Notes: a model not told the origin generated them from the letters alone. Numbered from the stretch's first letter, positions 1 through 9,459 are shown. The stretch: DNA of 64,000 nucleotides from Methylobacterium gregans (GCF_022179245.1 NZ_BPQM01000002.1:62001-126000); one strand, 5' to 3'. Translations and numbers: made by a program.

Positions 1-256
1 CCTCGAAGCCGAAGGAGGGGTTGTGGCAGCTCGCGCAGCTGAGGTTCTGCTTGCCGCTCAGGCGGGGGTCGAAGAACAGCATCTTGCCGAGCGTCGCCAT
101 CTGGGGCGCGTAGGGCGCCGACTCGGGGAACGGGATCGCGCTCGGGCGCCTGTACGGCTCCTTGAGCGTGTCCGAGATCTGAGCCTCCGCCCGCGCCGTC
201 CCGAGGCAGACGAGCAGGGCGCAGCAGGAAGACAATAGAGCGCGGCGAAACCACAT
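1..256 (-). CDS. Di-haem cytochrome c peroxidase family protein (N-terminal part, runs off window)
   Basis: Eighty-five codons are visible from ATG at 256 and the frame continues past base 1. A signal peptide (about residues 1-24, hydrophobic ALLVCL core, ARAEA end) precedes the motif LGKMLFFDPRLSG and a haem-binding CASCH (C74-A-S-C-H78). That combination is typical of the bacterial di-haem cytochrome c peroxidase/MauG family, which acts in the periplasm reducing peroxide or oxidising a partner protein. The second haem site and catalytic part lie outside the window, so CCP cannot be separated from MauG-like members. It is divergent from zwf across an AT-rich gap (257-541) that presumably holds both promoters. 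Confidence 0.8.
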   Translation of the reverse strand, partial: MWFRRALLSSCCALLVCLGTARAEAQISDTLKEPYRRPSAIPFPESAPYAPQMATLGKMLFFDPRLSGKQNLSCASCHNPSFGFE

Positions 257-541
257 TTTCTTGACCCCCGTATAGGGACATCACTTACTTTTGATTGATT
301 GAGCAATGATTAAACCCGTTATATCGCATAAATTGTTCTGCATCATATCCCGCAACTTTCGATAGAGATTGGGCGAGGGCCACGCGCAGCACCCGGGGGC
401 GGGCAGGCGTCCTGACGGGAAGGGTCCCTGACCCGGCCAGGCGCGCGTATCGGCGACCCGGAACACCCGCACCCCCACCTTGTTGACGGTGCAGTTTTGC
501 AGTGCGGTCCCCTGCCCGGCCGCGCGTGCGGGAGCCCGACC

Positions 542-2074
542 ATGCCCGAACCCGAGAACGAGGCCGAACTGAAGGACGATGCCGCCTGCGGCGTCGCACC
601 GGCACCACCCTGCACCCTGGTGATCTTCGGCGCGATGGGCGACCTGACCAAGCGCCTGCTGATGCCCTCGCTCTACAATCTCGCGGGCGGCGGCCTGCTC
701 GACCAGGACTTCAGCATCCTCGGCGTCGACCACAACGACAACACCGACGCGGGCCTGCGCAGCGCGCTCTCCGAGGCGCTGGAGGATTTTGCCAAGGACC
801 CAGATTCGGAGTTCCACGCCGACCGCATCGACCCGGAGAGCTGGGGCTTCGTGCGCGAGCGCATCCACTTCCTGAAAGGCGACTTCGAGGATCCGGCCCT
901 GTTCGCGGCGCTCGGCGAGCGGCTGCAGGACAACGTGGTGTTCTACCTCGCGGTCGCCGCGCGCTTCTTCGGCAGCGTGGTGGAGGGCTTGGGCAAGGCC
1001 GGCCTGCTACGCCAGACGGACGGCGCCTTCCGCCGGGTGGTGATCGAGAAGCCCTTCGGCCAGGATCTCGACTCCGCGAAGGCCCTCAACGCCCGCATCC
1101 TGAAATGCGCCGACGAGAGCCAGTTCTACCGGATCGACCACTTCCTCGGAAAGGAGACGGTGCAGTCGATCATGGCGATGCGCTTCGCCAACGGCATGCT
1201 GGAGCCGATCTGGCGGCGCGAATACGTCGACAGCGTGCAAATCACCGCCGCCGAGACGGTGGGCGTCGAGGAGCGGGGCGGCTTCTACGAGCCCACCGGG
1301 GCGCTGCGCGACATGGTGCCGAACCACCTGTTCCAGCTGCTCTGCATGGTGGCGATGGAGCCGCCGAACTCCTTCGACGCGGAGGCGGTGCGCAACGAGA
1401 AGGCGAAGCTCGCCGAGGCCGTGAAGCCGATCCCGCCGACGGATGCGGTGCGCGGCCAGTACACGGCCGGGCGGCTCGACGGGCACGATCTCCCGGCCTA
1501 CCGCGACGAGCACAACGTGGCGCGCGATTCCGTGACCGAGACCTACGTCGCGCTGAAGCTGGAGATCGACAATTGGCGCTGGGCCGGGGTGCCGTTCTAC
1601 CTGCGCACCGGCAAGCGCATGGCGAGCCGGCGCACCGAGATCGCGGTGCTGTTCAAGCCCGCGCCCTTCCGGCTGTTCGAGGGCCACGGCATCGACCCGC
1701 TGACGCCGAACGTGATGCGCATCACCATCGACCCGCAGCACGGCGCGGCGACCGAGCTCAACGTGAAGGTGCCGGGCCCGAAGATGCGCATCGGCCGGGT
1801 GCGCACCAGCTTCCGCTACGCCGACTTCTTCAAGAACCAGCCGAATGTCGGCTACGAGACGCTGCTCTACGACTGCATGACCGGCGACGCGACCCTGTTC
1901 CAGCGCGCCGACAACATCGAGGCGGGCTGGGCGGCGGTCGATCCGCTGCTGAAGGGCTGGCCGCAGGCCGACGTCGCCTTCTACCCCGTCGGCAGCGACG
2001 GGCCCGAGGAGGCGGACGCGCTGCTGGCCCGCGACGGGCGCCACTGGCTCGGGCTCGACGGCGAGACGGATTGA
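542..2074 (+). CDS. zwf: Glucose-6-phosphate 1-dehydrogenase
   Basis: This 510-residue protein oxidises glucose 6-phosphate to 6-phosphogluconolactone with NAD(P)+ in the cytoplasm, feeding the oxidative pentose phosphate and Entner-Doudoroff routes. The nucleotide-binding loop is IFGAMGDLTKR (residues 28-38); EKPFGQDL and the active-site signature RIDHFLGKE (about residue 200) follow. Length matches the family. An in-frame ATG exists at 497, but the ATG at 542 follows a GGGAG ribosome site and begins a more normal N-terminus. The loop has Met where many homologues have Ser (GASGD). No pgl, edd or gnd gene is adjacent, so it stands alone here. Confidence 0.95.
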   Translation: MPEPENEAELKDDAACGVAPAPPCTLVIFGAMGDLTKRLLMPSLYNLAGGGLLDQDFSILGVDHNDNTDAGLRSALSEALEDFAKDPDSEFHADRIDPESWGFVRERIHFLKGDFEDPALFAALGERLQDNVVFYLAVAARFFGSVVEGLGKAGLLRQTDGAFRRVVIEKPFGQDLDSAKALNARILKCADESQFYRIDHFLGKETVQSIMAMRFANGMLEPIWRREYVDSVQITAAETVGVEERGGFYEPTGALRDMVPNHLFQLLCMVAMEPPNSFDAEAVRNEKAKLAEAVKPIPPTDAVRGQYTAGRLDGHDLPAYRDEHNVARDSVTETYVALKLEIDNWRWAGVPFYLRTGKRMASRRTEIAVLFKPAPFRLFEGHGIDPLTPNVMRITIDPQHGAATELNVKVPGPKMRIGRVRTSFRYADFFKNQPNVGYETLLYDCMTGDATLFQRADNIEAGWAAVDPLLKGWPQADVAFYPVGSDGPEEADALLARDGRHWLGLDGETD

Positions 2075-2086
2075 GGTTCCGGGATC

Positions 2087-2108
2087 CCGAAGGGACGAGT
2101 CCCTTCGG
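2087..2108. terminator. Perfect inverted repeat after zwf
   Basis: A 10-bp perfect stem (CCGAAGGGAC / GTCCCTTCGG) with a 2-nt loop lies 12 bases after the zwf stop, between the convergent zwf and nuclease-like genes. A second GC palindrome follows at about 2117-2135. There is no T tract, so bidirectional termination is an inference from position and stem. Confidence 0.5.
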
Positions 2109-2138
2109 CGGGGTGCCGGGGCGGCGCCCCGGCCGACC

Positions 2139-2900
2139 TCACGCCTCCGCCAGCAGATCTTCTTCCGCCAGCGTCCCGAGCGCGTCGTGGTGCAGCAGCG
2201 CGACGCCCGTGGCGGCGGCGAGCTTGCGGGCGGCGGGCGTGAAGCCCGCGTTCGAGACCACCGCGGCGGCCTGCGCCTCCCAGTAGCGGCGAGCGGCGGC
2301 GGCCTCCTGCACCGCGGCGTTGCCGACGGGCTTGCCGTAGCGCTTGCACTGCACGACGAGGCGGGTGCGCCCGCGCGTCGCCACGATGTCGGCGCCCTGG
2401 TCGCCGCTCGCGGGCGTCGGGTGGGCGCGCCAGCCCGCCGCCTTCAGCCGCCCCAGGCAGAAAAGCTCGTAGCCGATCCCGTCCTCGGGCGGGCCGTCCT
2501 CCTCGGGGACGTCGGCGGCCTCGGCCACCGCCTCGACGATCGCCAGCGCCTCGGCCCGGCGCGTGGCGACATAGTCGGGAAAGCGCGCCTCCAGCTGAGG
2601 CATGACCGTGCGGTCGAGGAAGTAGTCGCACTCGCGCAGCCAGCCGTCGCGGATCTCGTTGCCGTAGGCGTCCACGAAGCATTCCTGGCGGCGGCGCAGC
2701 GCCAGGGTCTCGGCGTGCCGGCGCGCGATCCGGCGCACCCGGGAGCGGAAGCGGCCGGGCCGGCCGAGATGGCGCAGCACGACGAGGCCCAGCCCGGCCA
2801 CGGTCGCGGCCAGAGCGGGCGGGCCGTAGACGAGGCCGAGGCCGAGGCCCGCCACGCTCGTCCAGAACAGGCGGGCGACGAGGCTGGGCTGGCCGGGCAT
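2139..2900 (-). CDS. Membrane-anchored Mrr-like restriction endonuclease family protein
   Basis: A 253-residue protein with hydrophobic N-terminal segments (about residues 8-45) followed by an Arg-rich helical linker and a C-terminal PD-(D/E)XK nuclease-like domain. The family signature is visible as D171 in GDQGADIV and Q184-C-K186 in VVQCKRYGKPV, then a conserved-looking VSNAGFTPAARKLA. Mrr-type domains cleave DNA, often modified DNA, but many membrane-linked members are of unknown role. It lies downstream of mucR on the same strand, about 150 nt away, probably as a separate unit. No methyltransferase partner is present, so it is not a classical restriction-modification gene. Confidence 0.75.
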   Translation of the reverse strand: MPGQPSLVARLFWTSVAGLGLGLVYGPPALAATVAGLGLVVLRHLGRPGRFRSRVRRIARRHAETLALRRRQECFVDAYGNEIRDGWLRECDYFLDRTVMPQLEARFPDYVATRRAEALAIVEAVAEAADVPEEDGPPEDGIGYELFCLGRLKAAGWRAHPTPASGDQGADIVATRGRTRLVVQCKRYGKPVGNAAVQEAAAARRYWEAQAAAVVSNAGFTPAARKLAAATGVALLHHDALGTLAEEDLLAEA

Positions 2901-3057
2901 GAACCCTCACGGGAGAGCGGGCGGGAGAACGGGTAGGAGAGCAGGCAAGACCGCGGCGGACCGCGCGACCGGACGGTCTTCGCAGCCGGGGCTTGCCCGA
3001 TCTCTAACGGCCGCGGGCCCAGTGCCGCGGATGCCCCCGATCCCTGTGGATCGCGCG

Positions 3058-3492
3058 CTAGGCCCCGCTGCCGCCCCGGCCCTTGCGGCGCTGCTGGCCG
3101 AGCCCCATAGCGCGGGCGAGGTCCGAGCGGGCGGCGGCGTAGTTCGGCGCCACCATGGGATAGTCGGGCGACAGGTTCCAGCGCTCCCGATACTGCTCCG
3201 GGGTGAGGTTGTAGCGCGCGCGCAGGTGGCGCTTCAGGGATTTGAACTTCTTTCCGTCCTCGAGACAGATCAGGTATTCGGGCCGGATCGAACGGTTGAC
3301 CGGCACGGCCGGGACGAGGGCCGGCGCGGTCCCGGCCTCCGACCCGCGGGCAAGCTGACTCAGGGTTGCGTGGACCGTGCCGATCAGGGCCGTCAGCTCG
3401 GCCGGCGCGACCGCGTTTCTGCTGATAAAGGCCGAGACGATCTCTGTTGTCAGAACGACGTAATCCGGCTCCAAGCCGGTCTCGGTACGCAT
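3058..3492 (-). CDS. mucR: MucR/Ros family transcriptional regulator
   Basis: A 144-residue protein with the Ros/MucR zinc-finger-like core ICLEDGKKFKSLKRHL followed by YNLTPEQYRERWNL and DYPMVAPNYA near the C-terminus. MucR proteins bind AT-rich promoter DNA and repress or activate surface polysaccharide, motility and cell-cycle genes in alphaproteobacteria. The ATG at 3492 is preceded by GGGGAG and begins a typical MucR N-terminus; an upstream in-frame ATG at 3534 gives an unlikely extension. MucR genes are often autoregulated, and the AT-richer part of 3493-3879 is a candidate site. Basic Lys/Arg-rich tail. Confidence 0.9.
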   Translation of the reverse strand: MRTETGLEPDYVVLTTEIVSAFISRNAVAPAELTALIGTVHATLSQLARGSEAGTAPALVPAVPVNRSIRPEYLICLEDGKKFKSLKRHLRARYNLTPEQYRERWNLSPDYPMVAPNYAAARSDLARAMGLGQQRRKGRGGSGA

Positions 3493-3879
3493 TCCCGGGC
3501 TCTCCCCCCTCGAAGACAACACGTGGCCCGCCACGCGGCGGCGGGCCGCCCTGAAACAGGCGCTACATTCAAGGTTGTCCCACGCGGGGTACTATGGTTT
3601 CGGCTCTATTAAAGCAACCATGAAAAGCGGGAGGCGCTCTAAAGAGGCCTCGACTGTTGCAGGAACAACAGGATCCGGCCGCGGACGCGCCCGGCACCGG
3701 CAACCGCGGGCGACCGGGCACAGGTGCATCCGGGGCGGCGATGGGCTAAGCATCCTGCGCCGGAGCGGTCACAGGTCCGGCGAGAGAAACGACGTAAAAA
3801 CAAGGCCTAAGCCGCGTTGCCTCCGCAGCTCGGCCTGGCACGGGAAGCGGGCTCCGGCCCGCGGACGGGAGCGGCCGCC
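3493..3879. other. Divergent intergenic region mucR / acetyltransferase
   Basis: About 390 bases with no supported gene. The part near 3590-3640 is AT-richer than its surroundings and could hold the mucR promoter. The ribosome site of the downstream gene (GGGAG near 3865) is at the right edge. No clear hairpin or operator was recognised. Confidence 0.5.
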
Positions 3880-6579
3880 TTGAGCACCTATCGGTTCGAC
3901 GCGTTGCTGAACCCGCGCACCGTCGCCCTGGTGGGTGCGGGCGAGCGCGAGGGCTCGCTCGGGCGGGCCGTGCTGGAGAACCTGCGGGCGGCGGGCTTCC
4001 CGGGCCGCGTCCTTCCGGTCAACCCGAGCCACGCGAGCGTGGCGGGCTACCCCTGCGTCGCCCAGGTCTCGGACCTCGCCGAGACGCCCGACCTCGTGGT
4101 GATCGCCGCGCCCCCCGCCGCCGTGCCGGAGATCGTGGCGGATGCGGGCCGGATCGGGGCTCGTGCGGCCGCGATCCTGACCGCGCATCTCGGCACAGGC
4201 CCGGACGACCCGGGCCCGCGCGCGCGGCGACTCGCCCGCGCCCACGGGCTGCGCCTGCTCGGGCCCGACAGCGCCGGGCTGGTGGTGCCCTCGGCCCGCC
4301 TCAACGTCAGCCTGTTCGCCCACATGCCGCAGGCGGGGGACCTCGCGCTGGTCTCGACCTCCGGCACCGTGGCGGCGGCGATCGTCGCCTGGGCGAGCCG
4401 GCACGGGATCGGGCTCTCGGCGGCTTTGGCGCTCGGCAGCGCCTGCGACGTGGACGTCGCCGACTGCCTCGACCATTTCGCGGGCGATTACCGCACCCGG
4501 GCGATCCTGCTCTGCCTCGACCAGATCGACAACGCCCGCCGCTTCATGTCGGCCGCCCGCGCGGCGGCGCGCTCGAAGCCCGTGGTCGTGCTCCGCAGCG
4601 GGCGCCACCTGCCCGACCGCACGGCCGCCGGCGGCCACGCGCCCGAGACCCATACGGGCGCGCTCGCCAAGCCCGACGCCGTCTACGCCGCCGCCTTCCG
4701 GCGGGCGGGGCTGCTCGCCGTGCAGGATCTCGACGAGATGTTCTCGGCGGTCGAGACGCTGGGGCGCCAGCGGCCCTTCCCGGGCCGGCGGCTCGCCATC
4801 CTGACGAACGGGCGGGGCGTCGGCCAGCTCGCCGCCGACAGGCTGGCCGAGCGCGGCGGCACGCTCGCCGCGGTGACGCCGGCGGCCGGGTTCAGGGCCG
4901 AGAACCCGATCGATCTCGGCATCGACGCCGACGGGCCGGCCTTCGCGGCGGCGCTGACGCCGCTGCTGGCCGACCGGGAGAACGATGCGGTGCTGGCGAT
5001 CCACGTGCCGACCGCCCGCTCGAACGCCGCCGCGGTGGCCGAGGCGGTGGCCGGGACGGTGCGGACGGCGCGCGCCGGCACGACGCGGAAGAAGCCGGTC
5101 TTCGCGGTCTCGCTGGGCGCGGACGAGGCGGAGGGCGCGGCGCTCTCGGCCGCCGGCATCCCGCGCTTCTCGACGGATTCCGAGGCGATCGAGGGCTTCC
5201 TCCACCTCGTGCGCTACCGCGAGGCGCAGGACGACCTGATGCGCACGCCGGACTCGCTGCCGCGCGACTTCCACGCGGACACCCAGGCCGCCCGCGGTAT
5301 CGTCGCCAGGGCGCTGCGCCAGGGCGCGACCTGGCTCGACCCGATCTCGGTGATGGAGCTCTTGGAGGCCTACGACATCGCCTCGGTGCCCCTGACGCTC
5401 GCCCCCGACATCGACGCGGCGGCCGCCGCCGCCTGGCCGGTGATCGCCGCCGGCGGCGCGGTGGCGCTGAAGGTCGTCTCGCCCGACGTGGTGCACAAAT
5501 CCGATATCGGCGGCGTGCATCTCGACCTCGTGAGCGAGGCCGACGTGCGGGGCGCGGCGCGGGCGATCCTGGCCCGGGCGCGCCGCGAGCGGCCGGAGGC
5601 GCGCATCACGGGCTTCGCCGTGCAGCCGATGGTGCGGCGGGGGCGCCGCCGCGAGCTGATCGCGGGGCTCGCCGAGGACCCGACCTTCGGGCCCGTGGTG
5701 GTGTTCGGGCGCGGCGGCACCGCGGTCGAGGTGATCGACGACCGGGCGCTCGGCCTGCCGCCCCTCGATCTGGGGCTTGCCGAGGACCTGATCTCGCGCA
5801 CCCGCGTGGCGCGCCGCCTCGAGGCCTACCGCGACGTGCCGGCCGCAGACACGCGCGCCATCGCGCTGACGCTCGTCAAGCTCTCGCAGCTCGCCGCCGA
5901 CCTGCCGCAGGTGCGCGAGCTCGACATCAACCCGCTCCTGGCCGACGAGACCGGCGTCGTGGCCCTCGACGCGCGGGTGCGGATCGGGCGCGGCTACCCT
6001 GATCGCCGGGTCGGGCGCGGCCATCCGCGCTTCGCCATCCGCCCCTACCCGACCGCCTGGATGCGGACGATGTCGCTGAAAGGCCGCGCCATCCACGTGC
6101 GCCCAGTCCGGCCCGAGGACGAGCCGCTGTTCCGCGCCTTCTTCGCCACGATCGATCCGGAGGACGTGCGCCTGCGCTTCTTCGCGCCGGTGCGCGAGTT
6201 CAGCCACGCCTTCCTGGCTCGGCTGACGCAGCTCGACTACGCCCGCGCCATCGCGTTCGTGGCACTCGATGAATCGGCCACCGACGAGGGCCGCCGGATG
6301 CTCGGCGCGGTGCGGCTCCACGCCGACGCCAACGGCGAGAGCGGCGAGTTCGCCATCCTGGTCCGGACGGAGGCCCGCGGCACGGGTCTGGCCTACGCGC
6401 TGATGCGGCTGATGATCGACTGGGCGCGCTCGGAGGGCATCGCCTGCGTGGAGGGCTCGGTGCTTGCCGAGAACCGCCCGATGCTCGCGGTCTGCCGTCG
6501 CCTCGGCTTCGGCCAGCACCCGGACCCGGAGGATGCCGGGATGGTCAAGGTGAAGCTGCCGCTGGCGCAGGGGGGATGA
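3880..6579 (+). CDS. Bifunctional acyl-CoA synthetase-like / GNAT protein acetyltransferase (Pat family)
   Basis: An 899-residue fusion: CoA-binding Rossmann domain (LVGAGEREGSLG, about residues 14-25), succinyl-CoA-ligase-like domains with THTGALAK near residue 258 (the His that is phosphorylated in active NDP-forming synthetases), an ATP-grasp domain (about 480-690) and a C-terminal GNAT domain (about 735-890, acetyl-CoA loop near RGTGLAYALM). This matches PatZ/Pat lysine acetyltransferases that modify acetyl-CoA synthetase and other enzymes. The start is TTG at 3880, preceded by GGGAG; an upstream ATG (3817) has no good ribosome site. Whether the synthetase half is catalytic is not decided by sequence, although the His is kept. 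Confidence 0.88.
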   Translation: MSTYRFDALLNPRTVALVGAGEREGSLGRAVLENLRAAGFPGRVLPVNPSHASVAGYPCVAQVSDLAETPDLVVIAAPPAAVPEIVADAGRIGARAAAILTAHLGTGPDDPGPRARRLARAHGLRLLGPDSAGLVVPSARLNVSLFAHMPQAGDLALVSTSGTVAAAIVAWASRHGIGLSAALALGSACDVDVADCLDHFAGDYRTRAILLCLDQIDNARRFMSAARAAARSKPVVVLRSGRHLPDRTAAGGHAPETHTGALAKPDAVYAAAFRRAGLLAVQDLDEMFSAVETLGRQRPFPGRRLAILTNGRGVGQLAADRLAERGGTLAAVTPAAGFRAENPIDLGIDADGPAFAAALTPLLADRENDAVLAIHVPTARSNAAAVAEAVAGTVRTARAGTTRKKPVFAVSLGADEAEGAALSAAGIPRFSTDSEAIEGFLHLVRYREAQDDLMRTPDSLPRDFHADTQAARGIVARALRQGATWLDPISVMELLEAYDIASVPLTLAPDIDAAAAAAWPVIAAGGAVALKVVSPDVVHKSDIGGVHLDLVSEADVRGAARAILARARRERPEARITGFAVQPMVRRGRRRELIAGLAEDPTFGPVVVFGRGGTAVEVIDDRALGLPPLDLGLAEDLISRTRVARRLEAYRDVPAADTRAIALTLVKLSQLAADLPQVRELDINPLLADETGVVALDARVRIGRGYPDRRVGRGHPRFAIRPYPTAWMRTMSLKGRAIHVRPVRPEDEPLFRAFFATIDPEDVRLRFFAPVREFSHAFLARLTQLDYARAIAFVALDESATDEGRRMLGAVRLHADANGESGEFAILVRTEARGTGLAYALMRLMIDWARSEGIACVEGSVLAENRPMLAVCRRLGFGQHPDPEDAGMVKVKLPLAQGG

Positions 6580-7160
6580 ACGCGATCTCCCTCCTCTGGC
6601 AGAGGCAGGGCGACCGCGCATGGCGCCTCCCGCTTCCGCACCGTCATCCCGGGGCCGCCAAGGCTTCCTTGGTCGCGGAGCCCGGGATCGATGAACACCC
6701 GAGCGGCAAGTCCTGATACTGCGGTGTTCTTGGATTGCACGCTCCGCACGCCCCTGCAGGTCCGTGCTCGCTCGGCGAGCGCCCCGGAACGACGGCGGAG
6801 AGGATCAGACCGCCAGATGCCATCATCCTGCCCGTGCGGCAGTGGGTCGGGGGCGCCAGGGTCCAAACGCCATCAGCTTGGCCGTGCGAAGGGATGTTCG
6901 AGGTGAGTCGCGGGCATTGAGCTCCGCGACGGCAGCAGGCCGTCGGATGGTCGATCACAGGATCGCGCAACATCAATGGCTTGTTGCACATGTTAATGAA
7001 AATATCGAATCCGTGCGAAACAAAGACTGTCGTTAACGAGCAAGGCGCTGTGCCGTACGACGAAAATTGACGTTGTGGTCCGCGGTGTCTGCGCGCCGGA
7101 GCGATGCACCTCAAAGCCGGGCCGGACGCCGCGGTGCGGTCGACCGCTGGAGAGGTCTCG
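6580..7160. other. Long intergenic region containing a palindromic repeat and an AT-rich stretch
   Basis: No supported gene. It contains the palindromic repeat at 6643-6793 and, around 6970-7040, an AT-rich stretch that probably carries the promoter of the secreted protein gene starting at 7161. Several short open frames cross it but none has a ribosome site or family signature. Confidence 0.5.
6643..6793. repeat. Palindromic intergenic repeat, copy 1
   Basis: The ends read GTCATCCCGGGGC and GCCCCGGAACGAC (near-perfect inverted repeat). The interior contains CCCGGGATCGATGAACACC and CGGTGTTCTTGGATT, again complementary to each other. The same four blocks recur at 17472-17581 in the same order. 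This copy carries extra sequence in its right arm. It is probably a REP/BIME-like non-coding repeat dispersed in this genome. Confidence 0.75.
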
Positions 7161-8237
7161 ATGTCGATCGTGATGTCCATCGTTCCGCATCGCTGGGATG
7201 CGCGCAGGATCCGCCTACCGATCGCTCTGATTGCCTTTCATGCCTGTGCGGGGAGCGTCCCGGGGGTACGCGCCCAGACTCCCGCGCCCGTCCGGGTGGA
7301 CGAGGTGAGGCCGGGAGCTGCCGACCTAGCCGAGCCGCGCGTCTTCGCAAGGGACGTGGCCGGCGAGCAGGGCGCGGCCATTCCCCTTCTCGTCGAGGTG
7401 CACCACCGCGCTGGTCGGCCCCACGGGAGCACCTACATCCTGGGCTTACCAAAGGGCGCGCGACTCAGCGATGCGGCCCATATGGTCACCGCCACCGAGG
7501 AGCGATCCCTTGTAGAGGTGACGGACTGGAACCTCGCCGAACTCACCGTCACGCTGCAGCCAGAACAGACCGGCGCTTTCACGCTGGCGGTCGCGGCCCT
7601 TTCGCTCACGGAATCGGGGCGCCCGCTGCCAATCGCGCGATCGGTCTTCACGCTACGGGTCCAGCCGAGACCGGCGCGCGCCGTGCCGGAGCCCTCGCCT
7701 GGACCCTCTGCCGACATCCGACCCGCGGTGGCGAGCGCCGAGGCGCCCAACCTCGCACCGGCCGCGCGCCACCAGGCGGCGATCGCCCTGCCGGAGCCAC
7801 AGCCCCTCCGGCCGCTCCAGCGGCAGGCGCACGAGACCGGGTCTCCCGCTCCGGTGCGGGAGGCCATCGCCGGTAGTCCCGCCGTCGCACCCGCCGGCGC
7901 AGCCGAGCGCGCGCCAACCCCTGGCGGACCACTCTCGGCGGCCCCACAGGCGGCAAGCCCGTCCGCACCACCCCAGAGCGCGGCTCTGCTGGCACGGGCG
8001 GAGCGGCTCATCCGATCGGGCGACATCAGCGGCGCCCGACTCGTGCTCGAACATCTGGTCGAGCGGGGCGACGCGCGCGCGACCTTCCTCCTCGCCCAGA
8101 CCTGCGATCCGCGAATGCTTCGCGCTTGGCGGGTCCACGGCCTGCGACCCGATCCAGAGCGCGCAAGCGCGCTCTACGCCCGTGCGGCCGAGGCCGGACT
8201 TCGCGATCCGAAGAGCGTCGCCGAGTCGGCGCGCTGA
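7161..8237 (+). CDS. Secreted protein of unknown function, Pro/Ala-rich with Sel1-like C-terminus
   Basis: A 358-residue predicted secreted protein. An N-terminal signal (hydrophobic LPIALIAFHACAG, cleavage near VRAQ) precedes a beta-rich domain (about 50-170), then a low-complexity Pro/Ala-rich linker (about 175-275) and a C-terminal helical part with DPERASALYARAAEAG, which resembles a Sel1/TPR repeat. ATG at 7161 follows GGAGAGG. It ends 25 bases before the TAXI-type binding protein gene and very likely forms an operon with it. No catalytic motif is visible; a role in envelope protein interaction is only a guess. Confidence 0.7.
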   Translation: MSIVMSIVPHRWDARRIRLPIALIAFHACAGSVPGVRAQTPAPVRVDEVRPGAADLAEPRVFARDVAGEQGAAIPLLVEVHHRAGRPHGSTYILGLPKGARLSDAAHMVTATEERSLVEVTDWNLAELTVTLQPEQTGAFTLAVAALSLTESGRPLPIARSVFTLRVQPRPARAVPEPSPGPSADIRPAVASAEAPNLAPAARHQAAIALPEPQPLRPLQRQAHETGSPAPVREAIAGSPAVAPAGAAERAPTPGGPLSAAPQAASPSAPPQSAALLARAERLIRSGDISGARLVLEHLVERGDARATFLLAQTCDPRMLRAWRVHGLRPDPERASALYARAAEAGLRDPKSVAESAR

Positions 8238-8262
8238 GCCATCAAGTCGAGGGAGCAGGGCG

Positions 8263-9459
8263 ATGGGGACGAGGGGCATGGGGATGAGGAGCATGAGGGC
8301 AGTCCAATCCTGCGCGATGGCCTGGATCGGGGCTTGTGTGATGAGCTTCGGCCTGCTCCTGGCTGGAGAGCAGGCCGGGCAGGCGCGAGAAGCCGCTGCG
8401 CAGAAGCGGTCCGCAGCCCAGGACTCGGCGACCGAGGCAACGCTCAGCGAGACGCTGAACGCCAACACAGTCTCGATCGTCACCGGGACGCCGGGTGGGA
8501 CCTACTTCCGCACCGGTGCCGATCTCGCCTTCGTCCTCGACGACGGCGACAAGCTCCGCATCCTGCCCATTCTGGGCCGTGGGGCAGGAGCCAACGCCTA
8601 CGACCTCCGCTTCTTGAAAGGGGTCGATCTCGGCTTCGTGCGCACCGACACCCTCGATCAGCTACGCCAGGACAAGCGCCTCAAGGAGATCGAGAAGCGG
8701 ATCCACTACGTCGCCAAGCTCTTCAACGACGAGCTCCACGTGATCGCCCCGAAGGAGATCAGTGCGATCAGTGATCTCGCGGGCAAGCGCGTCAGTTTCG
8801 ACGTGAAGGGCAGCGGCACGGATTACAGCGGCCGCGCCATGTTCCGCGAGCTCGGCCTCGCGGTAGAGGCTGTCAATGTGGACCAGCCGACGGCTCTCGA
8901 GATGCTCCGCCGCGGCGAGCTTGAGGCGGTCGTCTCAGTGGCTGCCAGACCCGTCGGGATCATCGCGGGCTTCGAGCCGGCCGGCAGGTTCCACCTCGTA
9001 ACGGTGCCCTATAGTGACCGGATCGGCGAGGCCTACGTGCCCGCCACGCTGACCGGTGCCGACTATCCGAAACTCGTTGACGGCTCCAAACCCGTCGAGA
9101 CGCTCGCGGTCGGCACGATCCTTGGCGTCTACAATCATCCGAAGAGCTCGGAGCGGTACAGGAAGCTGGAGCGCTTCACGACCGCCTTCTTCGATCGGTT
9201 CGAGCGGTTCCTGGCGCCCCAGCACCACCCGAAATGGCGGGAGGTGAACCTCGCGGCCTCCGTCCCGGGCTGGACCCGCTTCCAGCCGGCGCAGGACTGG
9301 CTCGACAGCCACCGTGAGGACACGCCATCCCAGACAGAGGTCGAGCGGTTCCTCAGCGAGCAGCCGCAGGGCGCCGCCGCCGACAAGGAGGAAGTCTACC
9401 AGGCCTATCTGCGCTGGCGCCGCGCCCAGCGTCCCGAATACGGGATGGTGCGCCGCTAG
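8263..9459 (+). CDS. TAXI family TRAP-type solute-binding protein
   Basis: A 398-residue periplasmic protein: signal peptide (about 1-42), then the TAXI signature region SIVTGTPGGTYFRTGADLA and the core with GVDLGFVRTDTL and DLAGKRVSFDVKGSGTDYSG. TAXI proteins bind small anions or amino acids for TRAP transporters. The chosen ATG (8263) follows GGGAGCAGGG. No DctQM-type permease is nearby, so it is an orphan binding protein, possibly a sensor subunit or served by a distant permease. The C-terminal extension after about residue 330 (QTEVERFLSEQ to the end) is longer than a minimal TAXI domain. Confidence 0.85.
   Translation: MGTRGMGMRSMRAVQSCAMAWIGACVMSFGLLLAGEQAGQAREAAAQKRSAAQDSATEATLSETLNANTVSIVTGTPGGTYFRTGADLAFVLDDGDKLRILPILGRGAGANAYDLRFLKGVDLGFVRTDTLDQLRQDKRLKEIEKRIHYVAKLFNDELHVIAPKEISAISDLAGKRVSFDVKGSGTDYSGRAMFRELGLAVEAVNVDQPTALEMLRRGELEAVVSVAARPVGIIAGFEPAGRFHLVTVPYSDRIGEAYVPATLTGADYPKLVDGSKPVETLAVGTILGVYNHPKSSERYRKLERFTTAFFDRFERFLAPQHHPKWREVNLAASVPGWTRFQPAQDWLDSHREDTPSQTEVERFLSEQPQGAAADKEEVYQAYLRWRRAQRPEYGMVRR

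Noticed and set aside
3769-6621. An open frame of about 950 codons opposite the acyl-CoA synthetase/GNAT gene
   Set aside because: Composition is typical of antisense frames in high-GC DNA (Arg, Gly, Ala, His), with no recognisable domain.
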